Positions 50,171 through 58,816 of a DNA stretch of 64,000 nucleotides are shown here, one piece after another. The DNA comes from Azophilus sp965214305 (GTDB lineage Bacteria; Pseudomonadota; Gammaproteobacteria; Pseudomonadales; Azotimanducaceae): positions 1,736,001 through 1,800,000 of the forward strand of contig OZ243949.1 in the NCBI GenBank assembly GCA_965214305.1, written 5' to 3'. Under the pieces are notes generated by a model. It saw nothing but the letters and a program-made list of their open reading frames with translations, made no database searches and was not told where the DNA came from. A program made the translations under genes and the position numbers. Position 1 is the first letter of the stretch. Each line of letters starts with the position of its first letter.

Positions 50171-52021
50171 ATGACTATTGGCATCCGAACTGAACGGGCG
50201 ACGGCACGGCCGATGCGGCCGGGTGGCGTCGCCATGGTGCTCACTCTGGCCGCGGCCACCTTGGCCGCCCCTGTCGCCTTGGCCGATCTGGATTTGAACA
50301 TCACCGGTTTCCTCCGCCAGGAGGCGGCCTACGGGCTGGGCAACGCCAACCCGTATAACCAATACGGCAATCTCTTCAACGGCCGGGAGGTGGTTAACAG
50401 CCTAGGAGGCAGGATCACTCGCCAGAGCGAGAGCAGTGAACCGGATTGGAACCTTTTCGCCAGCCGCGGGGAACTCGACATCAAGGCTCGCTTCAACGAC
50501 AACTGGGAGGGGTATCTGAAGCTGCGCGCTTTCGGCGAGTGGAGCCTCGACAAGGAATTCTCGCAACTCGACTACTTCCATTCCGGCTTTGACCAGGGGC
50601 GTGGCTCGGTATTCGAGGCGAACGACGAGGAATGGATGCTCGATGTGCCCGCCTTCTATTTGGATTACAACAATGGGCCGCTCTGGTTGCGCATCGGCAA
50701 TCAGCAGATCGCTTGGGGCGAGGCCATCTTTTTTCGCGTGTTCGACGTGCCGAACGGCTTGGATCTGCGTCGGCACAGCTTCCTGGACGTGGCCGCGGAG
50801 GAATATTCCGATAAGCGCGTTCCCTCACTCGGGATTCGCGGCAGCTACCGTTTCGAGAACGATTGGGAAGTTGAGGCCTTCGCCCAGCATTTTCGTCCGA
50901 CGGTGCTGATGCCGCTTGGCTCGCCCTACAACGTCATCGCCTCCCAGTTCGTGGTGCAGGAAAAACAAGGCTGGGAAGCCAAGGACGACAAGGTCAACTT
51001 CGGTGTGCGCGTCACCGGGCGCGCGGGCGACTTCGACCTAAGCTTCATGGCGGTACACCGCCACAACCCCGACGGCGTGTTTCGTTGGACCGAGACGGGC
51101 ATCAATCCTTTCGCCGGCTTACCGGGGCTTGACGCCGTTGGTCAACTCTTGGCGCAGACAGCGTTCACACCCGATCCCAACGGCGTTTGGACGTCGGATG
51201 AATGGTTCCACTACGCCGGCCTCGCCCGCCTTGACGGCATTAACGGCTTGACCGCCTCGGCTACCGAATTCCCCGCGGCGGCAACACTTGGCGCCTTCCC
51301 CATCAATGCCGCCGCATGCAGTGCCCTCCCGGTCGATCTCTCCAACAATCTGCGTGCCTGCGCCGCCTTGGAACTCGATGTTTTTTTCGACCCGGTGAAC
51401 GGCGTGCCATTCGGGGGCGGTCTCGGACCCCTGGTTGGCCACATCGCTCGTGAGTATTTCGACGAGCAGCTGTTCGGCATCGGCATGAACTATGTATTCA
51501 ACGGCGCGCCCAATTCGCTGTTCGATCAGCTGGTGATGCGCTTCGAGGCAACCTACGCCCTCGACCGCCACTTCACCAACACCAGCCTGTCGCGCAACTA
51601 CATCAAGAAGGACGAGCTGGTAACCAACCTCTCGTTCGAGAAGTACCACCGCTTCACCTCGAATTTTCCGGCCACCTACTTCGTGCTGCAATGGATGCAC
51701 AAGACGGAGAGTGATCTGGTGGGTCGGCACGTCTCCGGCTTCAACAACGACGGCGTGCCGCGCGGTGCCTCCGGTTTCAACGCCCTCGCCTTTGCCCTGC
51801 AACAGCCGTTTCCCGGCCTGATTTGGCGCGCCGACCTGGCGGTGCTATACGATGTACAGGGGGGGGTGTTGGTGCAGCCCGGTGTGCGCTGGCGTCCCAG
51901 AGACAAATTCCAGGTGGATTTGTATGCGAACGTCATCACCAGCAACGGCGGCAACAACGACCTGATGCAAACCTTCGAGCATCAGGACGAGATCTTCACC
52001 CGGCTAACCTACTACTTCTAA
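50171..52021 (+). CDS. DUF1302 outer-membrane beta-barrel protein
   Basis: 616 aa. The signal peptide ends near residue 37 (LTLAAATLAAPVALADLDLN). The remainder is barrel-like with alternating strands: ITGFLRQEAAYGLGNANPYN, NWEGYLKLRAFGEWSL, GPLWLRIGNQQIAWGEAIFF, then strands ending DEIFTRLTYYF, whose C-terminal aromatic residue matches an outer-membrane barrel end. DUF1302 proteins pair with DUF1329 and RND genes, so a role as the outer-membrane conduit for a hydrophobic substrate is an inference. It ends the same-strand run, 74 bp after the YCF48 gene, followed by an imperfect hairpin. Confidence 0.88.
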   Translation: MTIGIRTERATARPMRPGGVAMVLTLAAATLAAPVALADLDLNITGFLRQEAAYGLGNANPYNQYGNLFNGREVVNSLGGRITRQSESSEPDWNLFASRGELDIKARFNDNWEGYLKLRAFGEWSLDKEFSQLDYFHSGFDQGRGSVFEANDEEWMLDVPAFYLDYNNGPLWLRIGNQQIAWGEAIFFRVFDVPNGLDLRRHSFLDVAAEEYSDKRVPSLGIRGSYRFENDWEVEAFAQHFRPTVLMPLGSPYNVIASQFVVQEKQGWEAKDDKVNFGVRVTGRAGDFDLSFMAVHRHNPDGVFRWTETGINPFAGLPGLDAVGQLLAQTAFTPDPNGVWTSDEWFHYAGLARLDGINGLTASATEFPAAATLGAFPINAAACSALPVDLSNNLRACAALELDVFFDPVNGVPFGGGLGPLVGHIAREYFDEQLFGIGMNYVFNGAPNSLFDQLVMRFEATYALDRHFTNTSLSRNYIKKDELVTNLSFEKYHRFTSNFPATYFVLQWMHKTESDLVGRHVSGFNNDGVPRGASGFNALAFALQQPFPGLIWRADLAVLYDVQGGVLVQPGVRWRPRDKFQVDLYANVITSNGGNNDLMQTFEHQDEIFTRLTYYF

Positions 52022-52056
52022 GGGGGCTAACGTCTGTGCACGACAGAGGCCCCTAA
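52022..52056. terminator. Hairpin after DUF1302, resembling the repeat end
   Basis: TCTGTGCACGACAGA forms a small stem flanked by GGGGGC/GCCCCT. Read backwards, TTAGGGGCCTCTG resembles the dispersed repeat's CTAGGAGCCTCTG end. It may be both a degenerate repeat end and a weak terminator for the RND/DUF1302 operon. Confidence 0.4.
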
Positions 52057-52114
52057 GAGCCCGGGCCCTATATCCCACTCGCCGCCAAGTGGTACGCCGC
52101 ATTGCGTTTAACCC

Positions 52115-53503
52115 ATGGCTAAACCCCAAACCGCCTATGTTTGCTCCGATTGCGGCGCCGAGCACAGCCAATGGCAGGGGCGATGCAGCGTTTGCGGCGA
52201 GTGGAACGTCTTAGCGAAGATCACCGTGGCGGCGGGCTCGGCGCCCCCTCCGGTTGGCTATAGCGGAACCCAAGCAGAGATCCTGAATCTCGGTGATGTC
52301 CGCGCCGCGGCCATTGAGCGTTTGGACACCGGATTCGGGGAATTCAACCGCGTGCTCGGCGGTGGGCTGGTGCCCGGTTCCGTCGTTCTCATTGGCGGCG
52401 ACCCCGGGGCCGGCAAGAGCACTTTGCTGTTGCAGGTTTGCGCGAAGGTCGCGGCACGGCGCGGGGTACTTTATGTGACCGGCGAGGAATCCCTACAGCA
52501 ACTGGCGTTGCGCGCAACCCGGCTGGACTTGGCGAGCGGGCAACTTCAGGTTGCCGCGGAAACACGCGCGGAAGTTATCGCCGGGCTCGTTGCCGATCAC
52601 AAGCCCGCCCTGCTGGTGCTGGATTCCGTGCAGGTTTTGCAGTTGCAGAGTATCGAAGGCACCCCCGGCAGCGTTGGCCAAGTGCGCGAAGCCGCCGCAT
52701 ACTTCACGCGGCTCGCCAAACAAACCGGCACCGCGGTGGTGCTGGTGGGGCATGTCACCAAAGAGGGCGGCTTGGCCGGCCCCAAGGTGCTGGAACACAT
52801 GATCGATTGCTTTTTGATGCTCGACAGCGCTGGCGGTAGCCGTTTTCGCACATTGCGGGGCTTGAAAAATCGCTTCGGCGCCGTCAATGAACTGGGCGTG
52901 TTCGCCATGACGGAACAGGGCATGAAACCCGTAGCGAACCCCTCGGCCATATTTCTGCAACGCGGCGTCCTGGATACGCCGGGCAGTGTCGCCACCGTCA
53001 CCTGGGAAGGTACCCGGCCCCTGCTGGTCGAATTGCAGGCGTTGGTGGATCAGGTTCAGGGTGGCTATGCCCGCCGCGTCGCCGTGGGTTTGGATCAGCA
53101 GCGCCTGGCCATGCATCTGGCGGTGTTGCACCGGCATTGTGGCATCCAGCTTGCGGATCAGGATGTCTTCGCCAATGTGGTCGGCGGTGTGCGTATCTCC
53201 GAGACCGGCGGGGACTTGGCGTTATTGCTGGCCACGCTATCCTCCTTTCGCGACCGGCCACTGCCGAGGGATTTGATCGTGTTCGGAGAACTTGGTCTCA
53301 CCGGCGAGGTGCGCGCCGTGGCCAATGGTCAGGAGCGATTGCGGGAAGCAAGCAAACACGGCTTTGCCCGCGCCATCGTTCCCTATGCGAATCGCCCCAA
53401 GCGGGCCATTGCCGGCATCAGAGTACAGGGTGTCAAAAATCTCAGCGAGGCCCTTGATGCGGCCGCGAGCTTCGCGTCCCCCAGCCAAGCAACAGCCGGG
53501 TAG
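52115..53503 (+). CDS. radA: DNA repair protein RadA
   Basis: 462 aa, standard length. N-terminal C4 zinc finger CSDCGAEHSQWQGRCSVCGE (residues 10-29), RecA-like ATPase with Walker A GGDPGAGKST, and the RadA-specific LKNRFGAVNELGVF motif. The C-terminal Lon-like domain includes VFANVVGGVRISETGGDLA and SRDRPLPRDLIVFGELGLTG-like segments. RadA promotes branch migration in homologous recombination. The ATG at 52115 lacks a strong Shine-Dalgarno. It begins the housekeeping run radA-nrdR-ribD-nusB-thiL on the plus strand, 6 bp upstream of nrdR. Confidence 0.97.
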   Translation: MAKPQTAYVCSDCGAEHSQWQGRCSVCGEWNVLAKITVAAGSAPPPVGYSGTQAEILNLGDVRAAAIERLDTGFGEFNRVLGGGLVPGSVVLIGGDPGAGKSTLLLQVCAKVAARRGVLYVTGEESLQQLALRATRLDLASGQLQVAAETRAEVIAGLVADHKPALLVLDSVQVLQLQSIEGTPGSVGQVREAAAYFTRLAKQTGTAVVLVGHVTKEGGLAGPKVLEHMIDCFLMLDSAGGSRFRTLRGLKNRFGAVNELGVFAMTEQGMKPVANPSAIFLQRGVLDTPGSVATVTWEGTRPLLVELQALVDQVQGGYARRVAVGLDQQRLAMHLAVLHRHCGIQLADQDVFANVVGGVRISETGGDLALLLATLSSFRDRPLPRDLIVFGELGLTGEVRAVANGQERLREASKHGFARAIVPYANRPKRAIAGIRVQGVKNLSEALDAAASFASPSQATAG

Positions 53504-53509
53504 AGAACC

Positions 53510-53968
53510 ATGCATTGTCCCTATTGCAGCGCCGTTGATACCAAAGTGATCGACTCGCGACTGATCGCCAACGGCGATTCGGTGCGCCGACGGCGTGAAT
53601 GCCTATCCTGTGGCGAGCGCTTCACCACCTTTGAAATGGCGGAACTGTCGATGCCCAAGGTTGTCAAAAGCAACGGTTCGAGAGAGCCGTTCGACGAGCA
53701 GAAGCTGCGCCGGGGTTTACTGCGGGCGCTTGAGAAGCGGCCGGTGGCCGACGAGGTAATCGATGGTGTGCTGAATCGCGTCATGCATGTGTTGCGTTCC
53801 ACCGGCGAGCGCGAGTTACCTTCCCGCCGCGTCGGCGAGGAGGTGATGAACGAACTCCGTGAACTCGACAAGGTGGCCTATGTGCGCTTTGCCTCGGTTT
53901 ACCGGTCGTTCCAGGACATCAGCGAGTTTCAAGCGGAAATCGACCGCCTCGAAACCGGCCGCCAATGA
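53510..53968 (+). CDS. nrdR: Transcriptional repressor NrdR
   Basis: 152 aa. Zinc ribbon MHCPYCSAVDTKVIDSRLIA...CLSCGERFTTFE (Cys pairs at 3/6 and 34/37), then the ATP-cone domain (PKVVKSNGSREPFDEQKLRR). NrdR senses (d)ATP through the cone and represses ribonucleotide reductase genes at NrdR boxes. It is preceded by GTAGAGAACC and overlaps ribD by four bases (ATGA). It lies in front of ribD, a common gammaproteobacterial arrangement. Complete. Confidence 0.97.
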   Translation: MHCPYCSAVDTKVIDSRLIANGDSVRRRRECLSCGERFTTFEMAELSMPKVVKSNGSREPFDEQKLRRGLLRALEKRPVADEVIDGVLNRVMHVLRSTGERELPSRRVGEEVMNELRELDKVAYVRFASVYRSFQDISEFQAEIDRLETGRQ

Positions 53969-55077
53969 TTACAGAGACGGATCTCGGCTATTTGCGAGAA
54001 ACCGTTGCGCTGGCCGAGCGCGGGCTCTTCACCACGGCGCCGAATCCAAGGGTGGGCTCTGTGCTCGTGCGCGCCGGCCGGGTGCTCGGCCGCGGTTGGC
54101 ACCAGTGGTGCGGGGAGGCCCATGCCGAAATCAACGCCATTGCCGATGCGGGAGGCGAGGTGACGGGTGCAACGGCCTATGTCAGCTTGGAACCCTGCAC
54201 TGTGGACGGCCACACAGCGCCTTGCGCCGATGCTTTGATAGCAGCGGGTGTGCGACGGGTTGTCGTTGGCACCCTGGATCCCAACCCGGCGGTGTATGGG
54301 CGCGGATTGCAACGCTTGCGTGAGGCCGGCATCGAAGCCGAGAACGCAGACCTCGCCTCGGCCCGGGCTCTCAACCCCGGGTTTGCCATGCGCAATGGAG
54401 CCAACCGACCGCTGATTCGCATCAAAATAGGTGCCTCGCTCGATGGCCGCACGGCCATGGCGTCCGGTGAAAGTCAATGGATTACCGGCGCGGCCGCACG
54501 CCGCGATGTTCAGTATTGGCGGGCGCGTAGCTGCGCCCTGCTCACCGGCATTGGCACTGTGCTCGCCGATAACCCGAGGCTCAACGTGCGCGATGCGCGC
54601 TATGCCATCGGCGGCCGTTTGCGCGCTCCCAGGCGCGTGATCCTGGACAGCCGCCTGCGCACACCGCAAGACGCCCGCCTGTTTGCCGAGGACGGGCCGG
54701 TGCTGATCGCTCACGCCCGCTCGGCGTCTGGGGGTACATCCCCGCCAATCGCTGACCCGCCAAATCTTGACTATGTGGTCTGCGGAGAGCAACGGGTTGA
54801 CCTTGCGGACCTGATGCACAGGCTCGCCGCCTTGTCTTGCAATGAAGTTTTGGTCGAAGCCGGCCCGACTTTGGCCGGTGCCCTCATACGGGAGGGGCTC
54901 TGGGATGAGCTGATAATCTACTTGGCACCCCGGCTGCTTGGCAGCAAGGCCCGCCCGCTGGCCGATTTGAATTTTGAGCGCTTGGGCGATGCGGTATCCG
55001 GACGCATTGAGGATTGCGTGCGGGTCGGGGACGATCTTCGGTTGCGCCTGGTGAATGCGGCGCCCAAGGCCCCCTGA
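53965..55077 (+). CDS. ribD: Bifunctional riboflavin deaminase/reductase RibD
   Basis: 370 aa. Deaminase domain with zinc site HAEINAIADAGGE and LEPCTVDGHTAPCADAL (the usual CSHHGRTPPC is CTVDGHTAPC here, cysteines kept), then the reductase domain with SLDGRTAMASGESQWITGAA and SCNEVLVEAGPTLAGALI. It catalyses steps two and three of riboflavin synthesis. The ATG overlaps nrdR. The stop is 5 bp before nusB, and ribE, ribBA and ribH, which usually follow ribD in this operon, are missing. This is a rearranged or split riboflavin operon. Confidence 0.96.
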   Translation: MITETDLGYLRETVALAERGLFTTAPNPRVGSVLVRAGRVLGRGWHQWCGEAHAEINAIADAGGEVTGATAYVSLEPCTVDGHTAPCADALIAAGVRRVVVGTLDPNPAVYGRGLQRLREAGIEAENADLASARALNPGFAMRNGANRPLIRIKIGASLDGRTAMASGESQWITGAAARRDVQYWRARSCALLTGIGTVLADNPRLNVRDARYAIGGRLRAPRRVILDSRLRTPQDARLFAEDGPVLIAHARSASGGTSPPIADPPNLDYVVCGEQRVDLADLMHRLAALSCNEVLVEAGPTLAGALIREGLWDELIIYLAPRLLGSKARPLADLNFERLGDAVSGRIEDCVRVGDDLRLRLVNAAPKAP

Positions 55078-55082
55078 GTGCC

Positions 55083-55526
55083 ATGTCCGCAAAGGTCCGC
55101 CCATACGCCCGCCGCAAGGCCCGCCGCGCACTCGTGCAGGCAGTCTATCAGTGGCAGATGAACAAGACGGGCACGGCCGCCCTGGGCGCTGAATTCCACG
55201 AGGACGGGGCACTTGAGAAGGCCGATCACGGCTTTTTCGACGACATGTTGAGCCTGGTCACCCGTCGCACCGATGCCTTGGATACCGCGTTCCGCGAATT
55301 ACTTGACCGGGATATTCAAGCACTCAATCAGGTTGAATTGGCCATCATGCGCCTGGGTGCCTGCGAATTGCTCAACCGCCCCGATATCCCTTACCCGGTC
55401 GTCATCAACGAATATGTGGAACTCGCGAAGATTTTCGGAGCGGAACAGAGCCACAAATACATCAACGGGGTGCTCGACAAGCTGGCTGTGAGGGTGCGGG
55501 CGGCGGAGCGACGCTCCAATGGATGA
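55083..55526 (+). CDS. nusB: Transcription antitermination factor NusB
   Basis: 147 aa from the ATG at 55083, which removes a long run of in-frame extension. NusB landmarks: RRKARRALVQAVYQWQMN at the N-terminus, DMLSLVTRRTDALDTAFREL, NQVELAIMRLGACELLN, PYPVVINEYVELAKIFG and HKYINGVLDKLA. NusB with NusE binds boxA RNA for rRNA antitermination. It overlaps thiL by 8 bp. The gene replaces ribE/ribBA/ribH in its usual place behind ribD. Confidence 0.96.
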   Translation: MSAKVRPYARRKARRALVQAVYQWQMNKTGTAALGAEFHEDGALEKADHGFFDDMLSLVTRRTDALDTAFRELLDRDIQALNQVELAIMRLGACELLNRPDIPYPVVINEYVELAKIFGAEQSHKYINGVLDKLAVRVRAAERRSNG

Positions 55527-56409
55527 ATTTGCGTTAATTGACGATATTGTCGCGGTGCTCGGTGACAGCGATGTGCCCTGGTTGCGCGCCGGGCCCGGCG
55601 ACGACGCGGCGGTGCTCAAGGTACCGGACGGTTTCGAGTTGGCCAGTTCCATCGACAGCTTCCTGGCCGATATCCACTTTCCCGGCACCGCGGCAGCGGA
55701 ATTGATCGCCTATCGCAGCCTGATGGGGAGCCTATCGGATCTGGCCGCCATGGCCGCCGAGCCCGCCTGGGCGTTGATCGCACTGAGTTTGCCGAGGCCG
55801 CAGCGGCATCGCGTCACCGCCTTGGCGCGGGGCCTTGCGGAGGCGGCGAGCGCCGCGGGCGTTGCCATTGTAGGCGGCAATTTGGCCGCGGGTGCGCTGG
55901 CCATTACGGTCAGCGCACAAGGCTGGGCGCCGGCCGGTTCCCTGCTGCTGCGTAGCGGTGCCAAGCCCGGCGATGCCATCTGTGTCAGCGGCCCGCTCGG
56001 CGGCGCGGCGCGGGCCTTGCAATGCGTGGATTTGGCGGCGTCGGTACCGGGCGAGCTGTCGCCGCTGGAGTGTTGCTATTGGCGGCCTCGGCCGCCGTTC
56101 GCGCTAGCGCCGCGATTGCGCGGGCGGGCATCGAGTTGCATCGATGTATCGGACGGGCTGATTCAGGATATCGGCCACCTGTGCCGAGCATCCGGATGCG
56201 GGGCCAGCCTGGATTCCGCCGCCATACCCCTGGCACCCGGTGCCGAGTATCAAAATGCCCTGGGCGCGAGCGACGACTACGCGCTTTGCTTTACAACGGG
56301 CGATGCCCAATTAATCGCGGAATTTGCCGTGATCGGCACCATAACCGCATCCCCGGAATTGCTGATTGACGGCCAGCCCGCCAGCGGCACTGGCTATCGT
56401 CACTTTTAG
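55519..56409 (+). CDS. thiL: Thiamine-monophosphate kinase ThiL
   Basis: 296 aa, slightly shorter than the ~325 aa E. coli enzyme. Motifs: GPGDDAAVLKV (N-terminal Asp-rich), SIDSFLADIHFPG, MGSLSDLAAMAAEP, GGNLAAGALAITVSAQG, SGPLGGAARAL and ASSCIDVSDGLIQDIGHLC, ending LGASDDYALCFT. It phosphorylates thiamine monophosphate to the diphosphate. The start overlaps nusB by 8 bp (ATGGATGA). It converges with dsbA with a 4-bp overlap of the ends. Confidence 0.95.
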   Translation: MDEFALIDDIVAVLGDSDVPWLRAGPGDDAAVLKVPDGFELASSIDSFLADIHFPGTAAAELIAYRSLMGSLSDLAAMAAEPAWALIALSLPRPQRHRVTALARGLAEAASAAGVAIVGGNLAAGALAITVSAQGWAPAGSLLLRSGAKPGDAICVSGPLGGAARALQCVDLAASVPGELSPLECCYWRPRPPFALAPRLRGRASSCIDVSDGLIQDIGHLCRASGCGASLDSAAIPLAPGAEYQNALGASDDYALCFTTGDAQLIAEFAVIGTITASPELLIDGQPASGTGYRHF

Positions 56410-57110
56410 CCCGCCCCGCGCTCCCTATCGATCAGGAAGTCGGCGATGCGCAACATGCCCTTATAACCGCGCGCGCCGTCGGTGCCGATTCGATACTTGC
56501 CGTTGACAATCAGGGTTGGAACGCCCGTCACCCGGTACATTCTGCCCCGGGCATCCGCCTGTCGCAGGCTGGTGGCAACGCCGAAGGATGCCATGACGTC
56601 TTTGAGGTCTTCCGCCGCAACCTGGGCCTCTTTCCAAAACAACGCCTCCGCTACCGCGGATTGGCGGATGTCGAGGCCCCGCTTGTGGATGGCCTCGAAC
56701 AGCGGCATGTGCATCTGTTCGCCAACACCAAGGGATTGGGCCGCGTAATACATGCGCGCCAGCAATGCCCAGGTTTCGTTGAAGATGGCCGGTACGCGGC
56801 GGAACACCACATCATCCGGCAATGTGTCACGCCATGCTTCCAGGATAGGCTCGAAGGTGTAGCAGTGAATGCAGGCGTAGCTGAACACCTCGGTAATTTC
56901 GATGCGGTCGGGGTCCTCCCGCTCCACGATGACCGGCAAGCGATGGTAGTGAACGCCTTCTTCGAATGCCGGCGCGGCTTCCGCCGCCACGAGGCTTGGC
57001 TTGGCGGCGGACGATGCTTCCCGCACATCACTTGGTTGGCCCCAGGCAAATGCATGCAAAGCCGCCAAAGCCAGAACGGAAAATAACTTGATTGCGGCGC
57101 GCATGGCCAT
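56406..57110 (-). CDS. dsbA: Thiol:disulfide interchange protein DsbA
   Basis: 234 aa from the ATG at 57110; an upstream TTG at 57137 overlaps the cytochrome c4 stop. Signal peptide MAMRAAIKLFSVLALAALHA. Thioredoxin-like domain with catalytic CIHC (SYACIHCYTFEP, usual DsbA CPHC with Ile for Pro), DsbA-specific helical insert, and cis-Pro loop RVTGVPTLIVNGKY. It forms disulfides in periplasmic proteins. It sits downstream of the cytochrome c4 gene on the same strand, an arrangement also known from Pseudomonas. It should help fold the disulfide-rich light chain of the amine dehydrogenase. Confidence 0.93.
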   Translation of the reverse strand: MAMRAAIKLFSVLALAALHAFAWGQPSDVREASSAAKPSLVAAEAAPAFEEGVHYHRLPVIVEREDPDRIEITEVFSYACIHCYTFEPILEAWRDTLPDDVVFRRVPAIFNETWALLARMYYAAQSLGVGEQMHMPLFEAIHKRGLDIRQSAVAEALFWKEAQVAAEDLKDVMASFGVATSLRQADARGRMYRVTGVPTLIVNGKYRIGTDGARGYKGMLRIADFLIDRERGAG

Positions 57111-57133
57111 GTTTAGACCCCCGGCGAGCCGTT

Positions 57134-57751
57134 TCAATGCAGCCCTTGGAGATAGTCGGCCAAAATCGCGATTTCCCCGTCGGTTAGGCTGCCGGCCACG
57201 TCACGCATCATGCCGCCGTAAGTCTCGTCGGTGGTGCGCTCGCCCTCGCGATAGGCCTTGAGTTGGGCGATGAGATAAGCGGTCGGCTGGCCACCCAAGG
57301 CGGGAAATCCGGCAAGGGCGTTGCCGCTGCCGGTGGGGGAATGGCAAGCGGTGCAGGCCGCCACGCGCTTGCGCATGATGCCGCCGCGATAAATGGCCTG
57401 CGCCCTTGCGATGGACTCGTCGTCACCCATCGCCTGCCCCACTTTAGCGGGTAAGGAGGCGTAATACGCGGCCATATTGCGCAAATCCTCATCCGTCTTG
57501 CCGGTCAATTGGCCAGCCATAAGCAGTATGGTGCGCTCGTTTGACTGGATGAGTTTGAGTTGCTCGAACAGGTATCTTTCGTTCTGCCCCGCCAAATTGG
57601 GGTAGGTGGGGTCTAGGCCGGTGGCGCCGTCCAAGCCGTGGCAGGCCGAGCAAGCCAGCGACTGGGCCCTGCCCGCCTCCGGGTCGCCCGCTGCCTGTGC
57701 GGTGCCGACCAACAACAGGCAACAGATGCCCACCCAACTCCGAAACTGCAT
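57134..57751 (-). CDS. Dihaem cytochrome c4
   Basis: 205 aa from the ATG at 57751; the frame further up belongs to engB's strand. Signal peptide MQFRSWVGICCLLLVGTAQA. Two homologous class I cytochrome domains, each with a CXXCH: SACHGLDGATG (first) and AACTACHSPTGSGNALAGF (second), separated by ~100 residues. Distal Met ligands are expected in MAGQLTGKTDEDL and YGGMMRDVAGS. It is a periplasmic electron carrier to the terminal oxidase. Transcribed divergently from engB and followed by dsbA, as in Pseudomonas. Confidence 0.95.
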   Translation of the reverse strand: MQFRSWVGICCLLLVGTAQAAGDPEAGRAQSLACSACHGLDGATGLDPTYPNLAGQNERYLFEQLKLIQSNERTILLMAGQLTGKTDEDLRNMAAYYASLPAKVGQAMGDDESIARAQAIYRGGIMRKRVAACTACHSPTGSGNALAGFPALGGQPTAYLIAQLKAYREGERTTDETYGGMMRDVAGSLTDGEIAILADYLQGLH

Positions 57752-57872
57752 AATGTGCTGAACTCCGATACCAGATTGGGGCGACCGGAGGACATTCCGC
57801 CGCATCCCGAAAGGGCGCGGATTATAACCCAATGCAACCGAGGAAGCGCTTGTCCGAACCAACCAATACAAC

Positions 57873-58502
57873 CTGAACGTCAAGGAGTCGCCAAGACTTG
57901 GCACCGAGTTTCTCGGCGGCGCGCCCGACCTGGCCCGCTGTCCGCCCGGTACCGAAGCGGAAGTCGCTTTGGCGGGGCGCTCGAACGCGGGCAAGTCCAG
58001 CGTGTTGAACCGCCTTACCGGCAACCGGCGTACCGCGAAAGTAGGCAAGACCCCCGGACGCACCCGGCTAATCAATTTTTTCCAGGTTGCCGGCGGCGGG
58101 CGACTGGTTGATTTGCCCGGCTACGGCTACGCCGCCGCCGGCCGACAAGCCCAGGCTCGCTGGCAGCAATCCGTGAACGAATTTCTCTCCTTCCGGGAAC
58201 AACTGGCCGGCGTGATTCTGGTCACCGACATCCGCCACCCCGGTACCGCCTTCGACCAGGACCTCATCGATTGGGCGGCCGCCTCGGCAATGCCATTGCA
58301 CATCCTCTTGAACAAGGCGGACAAACTCGGGTCCGGTGCTTGCCGCCAAGCGCTCGCCCGTTACCGGCAGACACTCGAAAAACATCGTCAAGCACAGGGC
58401 GGCCAAACGACCGCGCAGCTGTTCTCCGCTGCAAACGGCCTTGGTACCGAGGAGTTGCTGGCCTTGCTGACAAGTTGGCTGAGTGGCGCCAACCCACCGT
58501 GA
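57873..58502 (+). CDS. engB: Ribosome-biogenesis GTPase EngB (YsxC/YihA)
   Basis: G1 motif AGRSNAGKSSVLN, G3 DLPGYGYA, G4 LNKADKL and the RTAKVGKTPGRTRLINFFQV switch region identify EngB. The frame has no ATG, GTG or TTG upstream of G1 other than a TTG inside it (57969). The in-frame open stretch goes back to about 57831 (NATEEALVRTNQYNLNVKES). A CTG at 57873 would give a normal N-terminus of ~32 residues before G1. Alternatively, a TTG-start frame at 57849 (LSEPTNTT, then stop) hints at a one-base deletion. The GTPase domain itself is complete, ending at 58502. It faces divergent cytochrome c4. Confidence 0.85.
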   Translation: MNVKESPRLGTEFLGGAPDLARCPPGTEAEVALAGRSNAGKSSVLNRLTGNRRTAKVGKTPGRTRLINFFQVAGGGRLVDLPGYGYAAAGRQAQARWQQSVNEFLSFREQLAGVILVTDIRHPGTAFDQDLIDWAAASAMPLHILLNKADKLGSGACRQALARYRQTLEKHRQAQGGQTTAQLFSAANGLGTEELLALLTSWLSGANPP

Positions 58503-58507
58503 CGGGC

Positions 58508-58668
58508 CAAGAAACCCGCGCCCGCGGAAATCGCGAAAGCAAACGTTCGTTATCGCCGTTCGTCGGCCGGTCGATTGAGGTGAATATCGAGCCCCACGCA
58601 ACGCAATCGAGTGGGCGACGGGGTGAATGAGAGCGGCTTTGCAGCCGCGAATTCCCGGGGTGCCAAAG
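58508..58668. repeat. CTAG-type ~160-bp repeat, ends degraded
   Basis: CCGCGGAAATCGCGAAAGCA, CGTCGGCCGGTCGATTGAGG and GCGGCTTTGCAGCCGCGAAT give the same order as the reference copy at 30311. Both CTAG ends have decayed. It fills the space just after the engB stop. Confidence 0.85.
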
Positions 58669-58698
58669 CATGGAAAAAAACACCGGACCCTCGCGAAA

Positions 58699-58805
58699 GA
58701 GCGGGCCTGTGGGGCTTCCCTTGCCGCGCCGTTCAGCTTGCTACCCTCTCGCATAAACAGGAAGCCAGTGCCCAGCGCGGCAAGGGAAGCCCCACAGGCC
58801 CGCTC
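58699..58805. repeat. 31-bp inverted-repeat element, copy 1
   Basis: Left arm 58699-58729 (GAGCGGGCCTGTGGGGCTTC...) and right arm 58775-58805 are exact reverse complements over 31 bases around a 45-bp centre. It lies 11 bp from the end of the SCO1 gene. The homologous copy at 61190-61300 lies in inverted orientation. Confidence 0.95.
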
Positions 58806-58816
58806 GCTGCCGAGCG

